Of a stretch of DNA of 32,081 nt, positions 1-8,981 are shown piece by piece. The notes under the pieces were generated by a model. It was given only the letters and a program-made list of their open reading frames with translations. It was not told where the DNA came from and searched no databases. The DNA lies in the NCBI GenBank assembly GCA_003223145.1, contig QHXY01000070.1, positions 1 through 32,081 of the forward strand, in the 5' to 3' direction. Made by a program: the position numbers and the translations under genes. This DNA is from Acidobacteriota bacterium. GTDB taxonomy: Bacteria > Acidobacteriota > Polarisedimenticolia > Gp22-AA2. Each line of letters begins with the position of its first letter. Position 1 is the first letter of the stretch.

Positions 1-716
1 CGGCCGGGAAGAAGCGGACGGGCGGACGGAACAACCTCGGCTGGATCGCCATCCGGCACCGCGGGGGCGGTCACAAGAGGGCCTACAGACTGATCGACTT
101 CCGGCGTGACAAGAAGGACGTGCCGGGCAAGGTGGCGACGATCGAATACGACCCGAACCGCTCGGCGCGCATCGCCCTGATCCATTACGCCGACGGCGAC
201 AAGCGCTACATCATCGCTCCGCAGGGGCTGCAAAAGGGCCAGACGATCATCAACTCCGCCTCGGCCGACATCCTGGTGGGGAACACGCTGGCGTTGAAGA
301 GCATCCCCCTGGGCACGGCGATCCACAACGTCGAGATTCAGCCCGGGCGCGGCGGCCAGCTGGTGCGCAGCGCCGGCAGCAGCGCCCAGCTCCTGGCGAA
401 GGACGCCGGATGGGTGCAGATCAAGCTGCCCTCGGGCGAGATCCGCCGTGTGCTGGAGGACTGCCAGGCGACCATCGGGCAGGTCGGGAACTCCGACCAC
501 GAGAACATCTCCTTCGGCAAGGCGGGGCGCCGCCGCTGGCTCGGCATCCGGCCGACAGTGCGCGGGGTCGCGATGAACCCGATCGACCACCCGCTCGGCG
601 GCGGCGAGGGGAAGACCTCCGGGGGCCGGCACCCGTGCACCCCGTGGGGCGTGCGCGAGAAGAAGACGCGCAACAACAAGCGGACGGACAAGTTCATCGT
701 CCGCCGCAGAAAGTAG
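1..716 (+). CDS. rplB: 50S ribosomal protein L2 (5' end outside window)
   Basis: L2 is a 23S rRNA-binding protein near the peptidyl-transferase centre. The reading frame is open from base 3, upstream of the GTG chosen by the ORF track, and gives about 237 residues of a protein that is usually about 275. Visible hallmarks are [12 protein letters not shown], the [17 protein letters not shown] block, and the C-terminal [18 protein letters not shown] segment. The window therefore starts inside the gene, and the GTG at 120 is an internal codon. It ends 3 bp before rpsS, in the normal S10-operon order. Identification is secure; only the missing N-terminus is uncertain. Confidence 0.97.
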   Translation, partial: AGKKRTGGRNNLGWIAIRHRGGGHKRAYRLIDFRRDKKDVPGKVATIEYDPNRSARIALIHYADGDKRYIIAPQGLQKGQTIINSASADILVGNTLALKSIPLGTAIHNVEIQPGRGGQLVRSAGSSAQLLAKDAGWVQIKLPSGEIRRVLEDCQATIGQVGNSDHENISFGKAGRRRWLGIRPTVRGVAMNPIDHPLGGGEGKTSGGRHPCTPWGVREKKTRNNKRTDKFIVRRRK

Positions 717-719
717 ACC

Positions 720-1067
720 ATGGCGAGAAGCATCAAGAAGGGACCGTTCGTCGACGCCTATCTCCGCAAGCGCATCGAGGAGATGAACCGGCGTTTCGAG
801 AAGAAGGTGCTCAAGACCTGGTCGCGGCGCTCGACCATCATTCCGGACATGGTGGGGCACACGATCGCGGTTCACAACGGGAAGAAGTTCATCCCGGCGT
901 ACATCTCCGAGAACATGGTCGGGCACAAGCTGGGCGAGTTCGCCCCGACCCGCACGTTCCGCGGCCACTCGCGGGCCGATTCGGCCGCCGCCACCGCGGC
1001 GGCCGCGGGTCCGGGTGGTCCGCCGGGCGCGCCACCGGCGGCCGGCGTCGTGCAGACGTCGCAGTAG
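720..1067 (+). CDS. rpsS: 30S ribosomal protein S19
   Basis: S19 binds 16S rRNA in the head of the small subunit with S13. The 115-aa product starts [12 protein letters not shown] and contains the family blocks [16 protein letters not shown] and [11 protein letters not shown]. The normal protein is about 90 aa. Here about 25 extra residues rich in Ala, Gly and Pro follow the GH motif. It sits 3 bp after rplB and 13 bp before rplV. The tail is low-complexity and probably disordered. Confidence 0.97.
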   Translation: MARSIKKGPFVDAYLRKRIEEMNRRFEKKVLKTWSRRSTIIPDMVGHTIAVHNGKKFIPAYISENMVGHKLGEFAPTRTFRGHSRADSAAATAAAAGPGGPPGAPPAAGVVQTSQ

Positions 1068-1080
1068 AGGGAGGTCGAAC

Positions 1081-1602
1081 GTGCTGCCACAGGATCTGGT
1101 CGCGAGCGCGAGGCTGCGCTATCTGGGGACATCGGCCCAGAAGACCCGCCTCGTGGTCGACCTGATCCGGGGCAAGGACGTGGGCGAGGCGGCGGCGACG
1201 CTGCGCTTCACCAAGAAGGCGGTCGCCAGGGACCTGGCGCGCCTCCTGGATTCGGTCGTGGCGAACGCGCGCCAGAAGCGGCAGGACGTCGATGTCGATC
1301 GTCTGTACGTGAGCACGGTGTTCGTCGACGGCGGGCCGTCGCTCAAGCGGATCCAGCCGGCCCCCATGGGGCGCGCCTTCCGCATCCTGAAGCGGATGTG
1401 TCACGTGACCATCGGTGTGGGCGAGCGCGCCGCCGCGGCGCCGCCGGTCCGTCGGGACGGCGAGGACGAATCGCCCCGCCGGGCGGCCCCCGCGGCCCAG
1501 ACGGCACGGCGGCGCCGGACGGCCGGGGTGGACAAGACGGGTGCGAAGGCGGCGGCGAAGAGCCGGGGCCGGCGCGGTCGAGCGACTCGGGGCAAGACGT
1601 AA
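1081..1602 (+). CDS. rplV: 50S ribosomal protein L22 with C-terminal extension
   Basis: L22 lines the nascent peptide exit tunnel. I start it at the GTG at 1081, preceded by GAGGGAGG, giving [16 protein letters not shown]; the longer ORF-track start would run into rpsS. The core (about residues 1-113) has [13 protein letters not shown], and ends in the loop/strand block [12 protein letters not shown] and CHVTIGVGE. About 60 further residues are rich in Arg, Ala and Lys and are not part of the usual 110-115-aa protein. The product is 173 aa. The tail resembles the basic tails on other ribosomal proteins in this operon. Confidence 0.95.
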   Translation: MLPQDLVASARLRYLGTSAQKTRLVVDLIRGKDVGEAAATLRFTKKAVARDLARLLDSVVANARQKRQDVDVDRLYVSTVFVDGGPSLKRIQPAPMGRAFRILKRMCHVTIGVGERAAAAPPVRRDGEDESPRRAAPAAQTARRRRTAGVDKTGAKAAAKSRGRRGRATRGKT

Positions 1603-1624
1603 GTCATCGGATCGAGGTGAGAGA

Positions 1625-2290
1625 GTGGGCCAGAAAGTTCATCCGTTCGGATTCCGGCTCGGTTTCAACCGGACCTGGCAATCCCGCTGGTACGCGGAAA
1701 AGACGTATTCCGCGCTGCTGCACGAGGACATCAGTCTGAGGACCGACCTGAAGAAGCGGCTGGCGCACGCGGGCGTGGCGCGGATCGACATCGAGAGGGC
1801 CGCGAACAAGCTGAAGATCAATATCCACACCTCGAGGCCCGGCATCATCATCGGGCGCAAGGGCGCCGAGGTGGACAAGCTGCGCGACGACCTGCAGAAG
1901 AAAACGGGCCGCGAGATCTTCATCAATATCATGGAGATCCACAAGCCGGAGCTGGAATCCCAGCTGGTCGCCGAATCGGTGGGGCTGCAGATGGAACGTC
2001 GCGTCGCGTTCCGGCGGGCCATGAAGAAGGCGATCGAGTCCGCCATGCGTTTTGGCGCCAAGGGCGTGAAGATCCGGGTCTCAGGGCGGTTGGGCGGCGC
2101 CGAGATCGCCCGTTCCGAATGGTACCTGGAGGGTCAGTTGCCGCTGCACACTCTGCGCGCCGACATCGACTACGGCTTCGCCGAGGCGCGCACCACCTAC
2201 GGTCAGATCGGCGTGAAAGTCTGGATCTACAAGGGAGAGCTGAAGAGCGTGACCCGGCCCCAGGACAGGCTGGGCCTGGCGCAGATCTGA
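1625..2290 (+). CDS. rpsC: 30S ribosomal protein S3
   Basis: S3 forms part of the mRNA entry channel. The start is the GTG at 1625, giving [14 protein letters not shown], the invariant S3 N-terminus, preceded by GAGGTGAGA. The ORF track begins 70 codons too early, in rplV territory. A KH domain is visible around [16 protein letters not shown], and the C-terminal domain has [13 protein letters not shown] and [19 protein letters not shown]. At 221 aa the length is typical. It is 22 bp from rplV and 9 bp from rplP. Confidence 0.97.
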   Translation: MGQKVHPFGFRLGFNRTWQSRWYAEKTYSALLHEDISLRTDLKKRLAHAGVARIDIERAANKLKINIHTSRPGIIIGRKGAEVDKLRDDLQKKTGREIFINIMEIHKPELESQLVAESVGLQMERRVAFRRAMKKAIESAMRFGAKGVKIRVSGRLGGAEIARSEWYLEGQLPLHTLRADIDYGFAEARTTYGQIGVKVWIYKGELKSVTRPQDRLGLAQI

Positions 2291-2299
2291 GGACGTCCC

Positions 2300-2710
2300 A
2301 TGCTGATGCCGAAGAAGGTGAAATATCGGAAGCAGATGCGCGGGCGGCGCCGCGGCAAGGCGTGGCGCGGCTCGACCATCGCCTTCGGCGACTACGGGCT
2401 CAAGGTCCTCGAGCCCGGCTGGGTGACGGACAAGCAGATCGAGGCGGCGCGCATCGCCATGACCCGCTTCGTGAAGCGGGGCGGGAAGATCTGGGTGCGC
2501 ATCTTTCCCGACAAGCCGGTCACCAAGAAGCCGGCGGAGACCAGGATGGGAAAGGGGAAGGGAGCGCCCGAGGGATGGGTGGCCGTCGTGCGGCCGGGGC
2601 GGGTTCTGTACGAGATGGAGGGCGTGACCGAGGACATCGCACGCCAGGCGCTGCGCCTGGCGGCGGACAAGCTCGGTCTCAGGACGATGTTCGTGCACCG
2701 GGGGATCTGA
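2300..2710 (+). CDS. rplP: 50S ribosomal protein L16
   Basis: L16 sits at the A-site of the large subunit and helps tRNA positioning. The 136-aa product has the N-terminal [16 protein letters not shown], followed by [35 protein letters not shown] and [15 protein letters not shown]. These are all strong L16 signatures and the length is standard. ATG at 2300 lies 9 bp after rpsC. The next gene, rpmC, starts 2 bp after its stop, so translation is probably coupled. Confidence 0.97.
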   Translation: MLMPKKVKYRKQMRGRRRGKAWRGSTIAFGDYGLKVLEPGWVTDKQIEAARIAMTRFVKRGGKIWVRIFPDKPVTKKPAETRMGKGKGAPEGWVAVVRPGRVLYEMEGVTEDIARQALRLAADKLGLRTMFVHRGI

Positions 2711-2712
2711 CG

Positions 2713-2937
2713 ATGGCGCGGGTGAAGGCATCGCAGCTGCGCGAGAAGACGCTGGACGAGCTCAAGACCCAGGAACAGACGCTGCGCGAGCAGATCTTCA
2801 AGCTGCGCTTCCAGCAGGCCACGGGTCAGGCGGAGAGCCCGCAGAAGATCCGGCTGGTCCGTAAGGAGCTGGCGCGCGTGCTCACGGTGATGCGGGAGCG
2901 TGCGGCCGCGGCGCCCGCGGCGCCGGGGGGGGCCTGA
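2713..2937 (+). CDS. rpmC: 50S ribosomal protein L29
   Basis: L29 is a small helical protein at the tunnel exit that helps dock trigger factor and SRP. The ORF track hides it inside the 2119-2937 frame. The real start is ATG at 2713 ([17 protein letters not shown]), giving 74 aa. The helical hairpin is followed by [17 protein letters not shown] and a short Ala/Gly tail. Its TGA overlaps the ATG of rpsQ by one base (TGATG), which indicates translational coupling. Confidence 0.95.
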   Translation: MARVKASQLREKTLDELKTQEQTLREQIFKLRFQQATGQAESPQKIRLVRKELARVLTVMRERAAAAPAAPGGA

Positions 2938-3221
2938 TGCCCGAGACCCAGATCGAGCGGACCGCGCCGGTACGGCGGCGGCTCCTGAAGGAAGGGATCG
3001 TCATCAGCGACAAGATGGACAAGACCGTCGTGGTGGAGGTGGAGCGGCTGGTCATGGACCGGATGTACGGCAAGTACCTGAAGCGGCGCTCCCGCTTCAT
3101 GGCCCACGACGAGAAGAACGAGTGCAAGGTTGGGGACCGCGTGCGCATCGAGGAATCGCGGCCGCTGTCCCGGCACAAACGCTGGGTGGTCAAGGACGTC
3201 CTGGAGAAGGCCTCGGAGTAA
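2937..3221 (+). CDS. rpsQ: 30S ribosomal protein S17
   Basis: S17 is an OB-fold 16S rRNA-binding protein. The 94-aa product carries [34 protein letters not shown] and [18 protein letters not shown], the classical S17 motifs. It has about 15 extra N-terminal residues compared with the shortest family members. The ATG overlaps the rpmC stop. A 51-bp gap follows before rplN, one of the longer gaps in this operon. Confidence 0.96.
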   Translation: MPETQIERTAPVRRRLLKEGIVISDKMDKTVVVEVERLVMDRMYGKYLKRRSRFMAHDEKNECKVGDRVRIEESRPLSRHKRWVVKDVLEKASE

Positions 3222-3232
3222 TGCGGGGCCCC

Positions 3233-3250
3233 GGCCGCCGGCGAGCGGCC
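3233..3250 (+). other. Small GC hairpin between rpsQ and rplN
   Basis: GGCCGC and GCGGCC form a perfect 6-bp stem around a 6-base loop in the rpsQ-rplN gap. No run of T follows, so it is not an intrinsic terminator. It could be an mRNA processing or stability element, or it could arise by chance in GC-rich DNA. Confidence 0.3.
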
Positions 3251-3272
3251 CTGTGCGGGTCGGGAGGGTGAC

Positions 3273-3641
3273 ATGATCCAGATGCGGACGATTCTCGAGG
3301 TCGCCGACAACTCCGGCGCCAAGAGGATTTCGTGCATCCACACCCGCGGCCGATCGATCAACTTCTACGGCCGCATCGGGGACGTGATCACGGCGAACGT
3401 CAAGGAGGCGATTCCCGAGGGGAACGTGAAAAAGGGCCAGGTGGTCAAGGCGGTGATCGTGCGGATGAACAAGACGCAGAAGCGGCGTGACGGCACGTAC
3501 ATCCGCTTTGACCAGAACGCGGCCGTGTTGATCAACGAGGCGGGGGAGCCGATTGGCACCCGGATCTTCGGGCCGGTGGCCCGCGAGCTGCGCGAGAAGA
3601 ACTTCATGAAAATCGTCTCGCTCGCGCCGGAGGTAATCTGA
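3273..3641 (+). CDS. rplN: 50S ribosomal protein L14
   Basis: L14 lies at the subunit interface, binds 23S rRNA and contacts L19. The 122-aa product begins [17 protein letters not shown] and contains the L14 blocks [26 protein letters not shown] and [13 protein letters not shown]. The length equals the family norm. The ATG is preceded by GGGAGGGTGAC, a good ribosome binding site. It is followed after 3 bp by rplX. Confidence 0.98.
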   Translation: MIQMRTILEVADNSGAKRISCIHTRGRSINFYGRIGDVITANVKEAIPEGNVKKGQVVKAVIVRMNKTQKRRDGTYIRFDQNAAVLINEAGEPIGTRIFGPVARELREKNFMKIVSLAPEVI

Positions 3642-3644
3642 GCC

Positions 3645-3989
3645 ATGGCGACGGAAGCGGCGCCCCGGGCACGCAGCGTCAAGAAGAACGACACGGTGCT
3701 GGTCCTGGCGGGCAAGAGCAAGGGTCGCACGGGCCGCGTGCTGCGCGTCTTTCCCGCGGAGGGGCGCGCCATCGTCGAGGGCGTGAACTTCGTGCGCAAG
3801 CACACCAAGGCGAACCCGCAGAAGAACATCAAGGGAGGCATCCTGGAGCGGGAGGCGCCCGTGGATCTCAGCAATCTCATGGCGATCTGCGGTGAGTGCG
3901 GCAAGCCGGCGCGCGTCGGCCACAAGCTCCTGGACGACGGCAAGAAGGTCCGGACCTGCCGGCGTTGCGGCGGCATCCTGGACAAGTAG
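3645..3989 (+). CDS. rplX: 50S ribosomal protein L24
   Basis: L24 is an assembly initiator that binds the 5' part of 23S rRNA. The 114-aa product has a KOW motif near residues 15-40 ([20 protein letters not shown]) and the block [13 protein letters not shown]. It ends with a C-terminal zinc-ribbon-like pattern, CGEC then CRRCG, so it belongs to the cysteine-containing L24 group. A short Ala-rich N-terminal stretch precedes the KOW domain. rplE follows after 28 bp. Confidence 0.97.
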   Translation: MATEAAPRARSVKKNDTVLVLAGKSKGRTGRVLRVFPAEGRAIVEGVNFVRKHTKANPQKNIKGGILEREAPVDLSNLMAICGECGKPARVGHKLLDDGKKVRTCRRCGGILDK

Positions 3990-4017
3990 GGCCGGGCGAA
4001 GAGGCGGAGGACAGGCG

Positions 4018-4602
4018 ATGGCGCAACAGGCGGCGGCGGTGCGACCAGAGGGTCGGTACGTGCCGCGCGTCAAGCAGCTGCACCAGAAGGAGATCGTGCG
4101 CCAGATGATGGAGCGCTACGGGTACAAGAACCCGATGGCGGTCCCCCGGCTGCACAAGATCGTCGTCAACATGGGAGTCGGCGAGGCGAGCCAGAACATC
4201 AAGATCCTGGATGCGGCGGTCGACCAGCTGGCAGCGATCGCGGGACAGAGGCCGGTCATCCGCCGCGCGCGCAAATCGATCGCGAACTTCAAGATCCGCA
4301 AGGGCATGCCGATCGGATGCACGGTGACCCTGCGGGGGGACCGGATGTATGACTTCTTCGACCGGCTGGTGACCATCGCCCTGCCGCGCGTGCGCGACTT
4401 CCGCGGGCTGCCGACGCGCGCCTTCGACGGCCGGGGCAACTACACGCTGGGGCTCAAGGATCAGCTGGTGTTCCTGGAAGTCAATTACGCCAAGGTGGAC
4501 AAGGTCCACGGCATGAACGTGACGCTGGTGACGACGGCCGGGACGGACGAGGAGGCCAAGAACCTTCTGACGCACCTCGGCATGCCGTTCCGGCGCGACT
4601 GA
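4018..4602 (+). CDS. rplE: 50S ribosomal protein L5
   Basis: L5 binds 5S rRNA and contacts the P-site tRNA. I take ATG at 4018 ([17 protein letters not shown]); the ORF-track start at 3892 lies inside rplX. The 194-aa protein shows the L5 blocks [48 protein letters not shown] and [16 protein letters not shown]. The length is about 15 aa above the usual 179-180 because of the N-terminus. rpsN follows after 15 bp. Confidence 0.96.
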   Translation: MAQQAAAVRPEGRYVPRVKQLHQKEIVRQMMERYGYKNPMAVPRLHKIVVNMGVGEASQNIKILDAAVDQLAAIAGQRPVIRRARKSIANFKIRKGMPIGCTVTLRGDRMYDFFDRLVTIALPRVRDFRGLPTRAFDGRGNYTLGLKDQLVFLEVNYAKVDKVHGMNVTLVTTAGTDEEAKNLLTHLGMPFRRD

Positions 4603-4617
4603 GGAAACGGGGGAGCG

Positions 4618-4803
4618 ATGGCGACGACGGCCTGGGTCGCGGCGATGCGCAAGAAGCAGAAATACGCGATCCGATACCGCAACCGCTGCCGGCGCTGCGG
4701 GCGGGCGCGGGGCTTCCTGCGCAAGTTCCAGATGTGCCGGATCTGCTTCCGGAACCTGTCCCTGCAGGGGCTGGTCCCGGGTGTCACGAAATCGAGCTGG
4801 TAA
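4618..4803 (+). CDS. rpsN: 30S ribosomal protein S14, zinc-binding (type Z)
   Basis: S14 is in the head of the small subunit next to S3 and S10. The 61-aa protein is the short zinc-binding form, with CRRC and CRIC pairs placed as in the family, then FRNLSLQGLVPGVTKSSW at the C-terminus. The zinc form has no need of the longer zinc-free paralogue seen in many proteobacteria. The ATG at 4618 has GGGGGAGCG just before it. Confidence 0.97.
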   Translation: MATTAWVAAMRKKQKYAIRYRNRCRRCGRARGFLRKFQMCRICFRNLSLQGLVPGVTKSSW

Positions 4804-4826
4804 CCGGAAGGACGCGAGAGGACACG

Positions 4827-5219
4827 ATGATCGACCCGATCGCAGACATGCTGACGCGCATCCGCAACGCCGTGCGTTCCGGACACCCGCGTGTTGACGT
4901 CCCCCACTCGAGGATGAAGCTGGCCATCGCAGGCATCCTGAAGGCGGAGGGGTACGTCGGGGCGGTGGCGGGGGTGGAGAAGGGGAAGTTCAGGTACATC
5001 CGGATCGCGCTGCGTTACGACGACGAGGGGTTGCCGCTGATCTCCGGGCTGTCCATGGTGAGCCGGCCGGGCCGACGCACCTACGCCGGCCATCAGGAGA
5101 TCCCGCCGGTGATGGGCGGGCTGGGTCTGAGCATTCTCTCCACGCCGAGGGGAGTCCTGAGCGCCCGCGAGGCGCGCAAGGCCGGCGTGGGCGGTGAGAT
5201 CCTGTGCAACGTCTGGTGA
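4827..5219 (+). CDS. rpsH: 30S ribosomal protein S8
   Basis: S8 binds the central domain of 16S rRNA; in E. coli it is also the translational repressor of the spc operon. The start is ATG at 4827, giving MIDPIADMLTRIRNA, the canonical N-terminus; the ORF-track start at 4734 lies inside rpsN. The C-terminal half has GLGLSILSTPRGVLSAREAR and GGEILCNVW, both diagnostic. The 130-aa length is standard. rplF starts 7 bp downstream. Confidence 0.97.
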   Translation: MIDPIADMLTRIRNAVRSGHPRVDVPHSRMKLAIAGILKAEGYVGAVAGVEKGKFRYIRIALRYDDEGLPLISGLSMVSRPGRRTYAGHQEIPPVMGGLGLSILSTPRGVLSAREARKAGVGGEILCNVW

Positions 5220-5226
5220 GGGCCGC

Positions 5227-5784
5227 ATGTCGCGCATAGGGCGTCAGCCAATCCCGATCCCGTCCGGCGTGAGCGTCAAGGTCCAGGGCGCGGCGGTCGT
5301 GGTGGAGAAGGGAAAGACTTCCCTCGCCAACCCCCTGCCCCCCGGGATCACCTGCTCGGTGGATCAGGGCGTCGTCCTCTTCAAGCGCGCCGACGATACG
5401 CGCCGGCAGCGGGCCCTGCACGGCCTGACGCGGGCGCTCGTGGCGAACGCCGTGAAGGGCGTCAACGAGGGGTTCAGCAGGGACCTGGAGATCGTCGGTA
5501 TCGGCTACAAGGCGCAGGTGCAGGGACGCGTGCTGCAGATCGCCCTGGGCTTCTCGCATCCGGTCGAGTTCGCGATTCCCGACGGCATCGAGATCAAGGT
5601 GGACAAACAGACGCGCCTGGCGGTCAGCGGGGCCGACCGTCAGAAGGTGGGACAGGTGGCGGCCGAGATCCGCGGCCTGCGGCCGCCGGAGCCGTACAAG
5701 GGCAAGGGAATCCGGTACACGGACGAGGTGATCAAGAAGAAGGCCGGCAAGGCCGGCAAGACCGGCACGGCGGCGGGTGCGTAG
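5227..5784 (+). CDS. rplF: 50S ribosomal protein L6
   Basis: L6 lies near the sarcin-ricin loop, where GTPase factors bind. The start at ATG 5227 gives MSRIGRQPIPIPSGVSV, the invariant start; the ORF-track start is inside rpsH. Two L6 repeats are visible. The diagnostic C-terminal motif is RPPEPYKGKGIRYTDE. The 185-aa protein ends in a short Lys/Gly/Ala tail. The stop is directly abutted by the GTG of rplR with no spacer. Confidence 0.97.
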   Translation: MSRIGRQPIPIPSGVSVKVQGAAVVVEKGKTSLANPLPPGITCSVDQGVVLFKRADDTRRQRALHGLTRALVANAVKGVNEGFSRDLEIVGIGYKAQVQGRVLQIALGFSHPVEFAIPDGIEIKVDKQTRLAVSGADRQKVGQVAAEIRGLRPPEPYKGKGIRYTDEVIKKKAGKAGKTGTAAGA

Positions 5785-6156
5785 GTGGCCAAGAAGCTGC
5801 AGGAAATCGACAAGGTCCGGGCGCGGGAGAAGCGCCACGCGAGGGTGAGGGCCAGGGTGTCGGGGGACGCCGAGCGCCCTCGCCTGTGCGTGTTCCGCAG
5901 CCAGAGACATCTCTACGTCCAGGTAATCGACGACGCGCGCGGCGTGACCCTGGCCACCGCCTCCACGCTCGAGCTGCGCGCGGCGAAGACCGCGACGGCG
6001 AACGTGACGGCCGCGAAGAAGGTCGGTGAGCTGATAGCAGGGAGGCTGAAGGACAAGGGTCTGGAGAGGGTGGTGTTCGACCGCGGCGGGTATCTCTACC
6101 ACGGCCGCGTCAAAGCAGTGGCGGACTCGGCGCGCGCTGCCGGGCTCAAATTCTAA
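5785..6156 (+). CDS. rplR: 50S ribosomal protein L18
   Basis: L18 binds 5S rRNA together with L5. The 123-aa product contains [20 protein letters not shown], the [20 protein letters not shown] region and [20 protein letters not shown], all L18 landmarks. The start is a GTG immediately after the rplF TAG, so initiation is probably coupled to rplF termination. The length is slightly above the usual 117-120. Confidence 0.96.
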   Translation: MAKKLQEIDKVRAREKRHARVRARVSGDAERPRLCVFRSQRHLYVQVIDDARGVTLATASTLELRAAKTATANVTAAKKVGELIAGRLKDKGLERVVFDRGGYLYHGRVKAVADSARAAGLKF

Positions 6157-6190
6157 GCGGGTCCCTCGGGAGCCGCGCCAGAGGCGAAGG

Positions 6191-6721
6191 GTGCCAAGGA
6201 TCAAGCCAGATTCGCTGGAGCTGAAGGATAGGGTCGTCCACATCAACCGCGTGACCAAGGTCGTCAAGGGCGGCAAGAACTTCCGCTTCTCGGCCCTGGT
6301 CGTGGTCGGGGACGGCCGGGGGCATGTCGGCTACGGATCCGGGAAGGCGAAGGAGGTCCCACAGGCGATCGCCAAGGGGATCGATCGCGCCAAGAGGAAC
6401 CTGATCCTGATCCCGCTCAAGGGGACGACCATCCCGCATCCGGTGTTGGGGATCTTCGGTGCCGGCCAGGTGCTCCTCAAACCGGCATCACCCGGGACCG
6501 GCGTCATCGCGGGCGGCCCGGTCCGGGCCGTGGTGGAATCGGCCGGGGTGCAGGACGTCCTGACGAAATCGCTCGGGACCGCTAACCCGCACAACGTCGT
6601 CAAGGCGACCTTCGACGGGCTGATGAAGCTCAGGGACCCGCAGGCTCACCGCCGGCGGCGCGGGTCGGTCGAGGCGCCTGGACCGGCGGGCCCGCCGCGT
6701 ACGGAGGCCGTCGATGCCTAG
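6191..6721 (+). CDS. rpsE: 30S ribosomal protein S5
   Basis: S5 is at the mRNA entry channel and contributes to decoding accuracy. The start is a GTG at 6191, with GAGG six bases upstream. The 176-aa protein has the dsRNA-binding-like N-domain ([20 protein letters not shown]), [18 protein letters not shown], and the C-domain [20 protein letters not shown] and [15 protein letters not shown]. The last 20 residues are Arg/Pro/Ala rich. Its end overlaps rpmD by 8 bp. Confidence 0.96.
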   Translation: MPRIKPDSLELKDRVVHINRVTKVVKGGKNFRFSALVVVGDGRGHVGYGSGKAKEVPQAIAKGIDRAKRNLILIPLKGTTIPHPVLGIFGAGQVLLKPASPGTGVIAGGPVRAVVESAGVQDVLTKSLGTANPHNVVKATFDGLMKLRDPQAHRRRRGSVEAPGPAGPPRTEAVDA

Positions 6722-7121
6722 CGCCAGGAAGCCGGGCGGAACGCGCCCCGCCCGGACCAAGAAGGAACGTGGACCCGTCTCGAAAAAACGCCCCTCCAGG
6801 AGGAGCACGGCGGGCGGATCGACCGCGGCCTCGTCGTCGGCGGCCCCCGCTCAGGCCGGCACGCGCCCCGCCGAGGCGCAGCCCGTGGCCGCGACGGAAG
6901 GGAAGACGCCGGGCGCGCGCCGGGCGGTGGGCAAGACGATCGTCATCGAGCAGTACGGGAGCGGCATCGGATGCCCCTTCCGGCAGAAACGCATCCTGAG
7001 GTCGCTGGGTCTGCGCCATCCGCGCCAACGTGTGTTACGGCCCGACAACCCGGCGGTGCGCGGCATGGTGAACGCCATCCCGCACCTCGTGAGAATCGTG
7101 GAGGCTGATCGTGCCGCGTAG
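6714..7121 (+). CDS. rpmD: 50S ribosomal protein L30 with long N-terminal extension
   Basis: The C-terminal ~62 residues are L30: [37 protein letters not shown], and [14 protein letters not shown]. The usual protein is about 60 aa. Here about 70 Ser/Ala/Arg/Lys/Pro-rich residues precede it, for 135 aa in total. The early ATG at 6714 is backed by a strong GGAGG six bases upstream and an 8-bp overlap with rpsE. A GTG at 6927 would give a standard-length protein, but it would leave a 200-bp gap that is out of character here. Identity as L30 is secure; the start is less so. Confidence 0.9.
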   Translation: MPSARKPGGTRPARTKKERGPVSKKRPSRRSTAGGSTAASSSAAPAQAGTRPAEAQPVAATEGKTPGARRAVGKTIVIEQYGSGIGCPFRQKRILRSLGLRHPRQRVLRPDNPAVRGMVNAIPHLVRIVEADRAA

Positions 7122-7575
7122 CCTCGATCTGTCGAGCCTCAAGCCGGCGAAGGGATCGCGCAAGAAGCCGAAGAGGATCGGCCGAGGTCCGGGCTCGGGG
7201 CACGGCAAGACCGCTACGGCGGGAAACAAGGGGCAGCTGTCGCGCTCGGGGCGCAAACAGTACTTCGGCTTCGAGGGCGGCCAGATGCCGCTGCAGCGCC
7301 GCGTTCCGAAGCGCGGGTTCACCAACCTGTTCCGCAAGGAGTATGCGGTGGTCAATCTCGGCTCGCTCAACGCGCTCGAGGGCGAGATCACGCCGGAGCG
7401 CCTGGTCAAGGAAGGCCTGGTGAAGAAGCTGCTCTCCGGCGTCAAGGTGCTCGGCGACGGCGAGCTGACCAGGCCGATCGTTGTGAAGGCGCACCGCTTC
7501 AGCAAGTCGGCCCTGGAGAAGATCACCCGGGCCGGGGGTCGGGCCGAGACCATCACCGCGACGTCGGGAGCTTAG
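7111..7575 (+). CDS. rplO: 50S ribosomal protein L15
   Basis: L15 is a late-assembly 23S-binding protein. The 154-aa product has the glycine-rich N-terminus [20 protein letters not shown], then [17 protein letters not shown], and a C-terminal globular part with [20 protein letters not shown] and [11 protein letters not shown]. The GTG start at 7111 overlaps the end of rpmD by 11 bp. secY follows after 10 bp. Confidence 0.97.
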   Translation: MPRSLDLSSLKPAKGSRKKPKRIGRGPGSGHGKTATAGNKGQLSRSGRKQYFGFEGGQMPLQRRVPKRGFTNLFRKEYAVVNLGSLNALEGEITPERLVKEGLVKKLLSGVKVLGDGELTRPIVVKAHRFSKSALEKITRAGGRAETITATSGA

Positions 7576-7585
7576 AGGCGCAGGC

Positions 7586-8977
7586 ATGTTCGAGTCGCTC
7601 AAGAACATCTTCAGCATCCCGGATCTCAGGAAGCGCGTCGTCTTTACCTTCCTGATGCTGGCGGTGTACCGCGTCGGCGGCCACATCCCCGTGCCGGGGA
7701 TCAACTTCCAGGCCCTGGAGGCGTTCTTCCGGCAGCAGGGTGGCGGGATCCTCGGCTTCCTGGACCTGTTCTCGGGCGGCAATCTCAGGCGGCTGACGAT
7801 CTTCGCGCTCGGGATCATGCCGTACATCTCCGCCTCCATCATCCTGCAGCTCCTGACCGTCATCTGGCCTTATCTCGAGAAGCTCTCGAAGGAGGGCGAG
7901 GTCGGCCGGAAGAAGATCACGCAATACACGCGTTACGGCACCGTCCTTCTGTCCTTCGTGCAGTCGCTCGGCATCGCCTTCTGGCTGGAGAACATGTCCG
8001 GCTCGTCCGGCAGCGGCGTCGTCCCGCACCCGGGGTGGTTCTTCCGCCTGATGACGGTCCTGACGCTCACCACAGGGACCGCCTTCATCATGTGGGTCGG
8101 CGAGCAGATCTCGGAGCGCGGCATCGGCAACGGCATCTCGCTGATCATCTTCGCCGGCATCGTCTCCGGTCTTCCGAAGGCCGTCGCGACGCTGTGGCAG
8201 GACATGAATACCGGCAACCTGAACGTCCTCGAGATCCTGCTCCTCCTGGTCCTGATGGCCGCAGTGGTCGGGGTGATCGTCTGGGTCGAGAGGGCGCAGC
8301 GGAAGATCCCGGTGCAGTACGCGCGCCGCGTGGTGGGCCGGAGAATGTACGGAGGGATGCAGACCCACATGCCGCTGCGGCTGAATACCGGCGGCGTCAT
8401 CCCGGTCATCTTCGCGTCATCCGTCCTGGCGTTCCCGCTGACCCTCATGCAGTGGCTGGGGGTGCAGGACAAGCCGTGGCTGGCGAGCCTGTACCGGCAG
8501 CTCGACTACGCCATGCCGCTCCACAACCTGCTGTACTTCGTGGCGATCATCTTCTTCTGTTACTTCTACATCTCGATCATCTTCAACCCCATGGACGTGG
8601 CCGACAACATGAAGAAATACGGCGGGTTCATTCCGGGGATCCGCCCGGGTCGCCGCACGGCGGAGTACCTGGATCAGATCCTGACGCGCCTGACGTTCGT
8701 CGGGGCGATCTACCTCGGTCTCATCGCCCTTCTTCCCCAGGTTCTGATCAGCGGGCTCAAGGTGGAGACGCTCCCGTTCATCGGTCCCGCGCTCGACAGG
8801 TATCTGCCCTCGGCCCTGACCCAGGGGATGGGGCTCAAGTTCTATTTCGGCGGGACGTCGCTGCTGATCGTGGTCGGCGTCGCCATGGACACGGTGCAGC
8901 AGATCGAGTCGCAGCTCATCATGAGGCATTACGACGGCTTCCTGAAGGGGGCGAGGATCCGCGGCCGACGCGGGTGA
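7586..8977 (+). CDS. secY: Protein translocase subunit SecY
   Basis: SecY is the pore-forming subunit of the SecYEG channel in the cytoplasmic membrane. The 463-aa product has the expected ten hydrophobic segments. It opens with LRKRVVFTFLMLAVYRVGGH and shows the plug region GGNLRRLTIFALGIMPYISA. The family block GIGNGISLIIFAGIVSG follows, then the cytoplasmic loop MPLRLNTGGVIPVIFASS. The C-terminus has GTSLLIVVGVAMDTVQQIES. The length is slightly above E. coli SecY (443). Position between rplO and adk is the common arrangement. adk starts 4 bp downstream. Confidence 0.98.
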   Translation: MFESLKNIFSIPDLRKRVVFTFLMLAVYRVGGHIPVPGINFQALEAFFRQQGGGILGFLDLFSGGNLRRLTIFALGIMPYISASIILQLLTVIWPYLEKLSKEGEVGRKKITQYTRYGTVLLSFVQSLGIAFWLENMSGSSGSGVVPHPGWFFRLMTVLTLTTGTAFIMWVGEQISERGIGNGISLIIFAGIVSGLPKAVATLWQDMNTGNLNVLEILLLLVLMAAVVGVIVWVERAQRKIPVQYARRVVGRRMYGGMQTHMPLRLNTGGVIPVIFASSVLAFPLTLMQWLGVQDKPWLASLYRQLDYAMPLHNLLYFVAIIFFCYFYISIIFNPMDVADNMKKYGGFIPGIRPGRRTAEYLDQILTRLTFVGAIYLGLIALLPQVLISGLKVETLPFIGPALDRYLPSALTQGMGLKFYFGGTSLLIVVGVAMDTVQQIESQLIMRHYDGFLKGARIRGRRG

Positions 8978-8981
8978 GCGG

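Noticed and set aside
120-716. GTG at 120 as the start of L2
   Set aside because: The frame stays open and matches L2 from base 3, so the GTG is an internal valine codon.
2826-4073. Minus-strand 415-aa ORF over rpmC to rplX
   Set aside because: Shadow of five ribosomal protein genes on the plus strand, with no ribosome binding site or family likeness.
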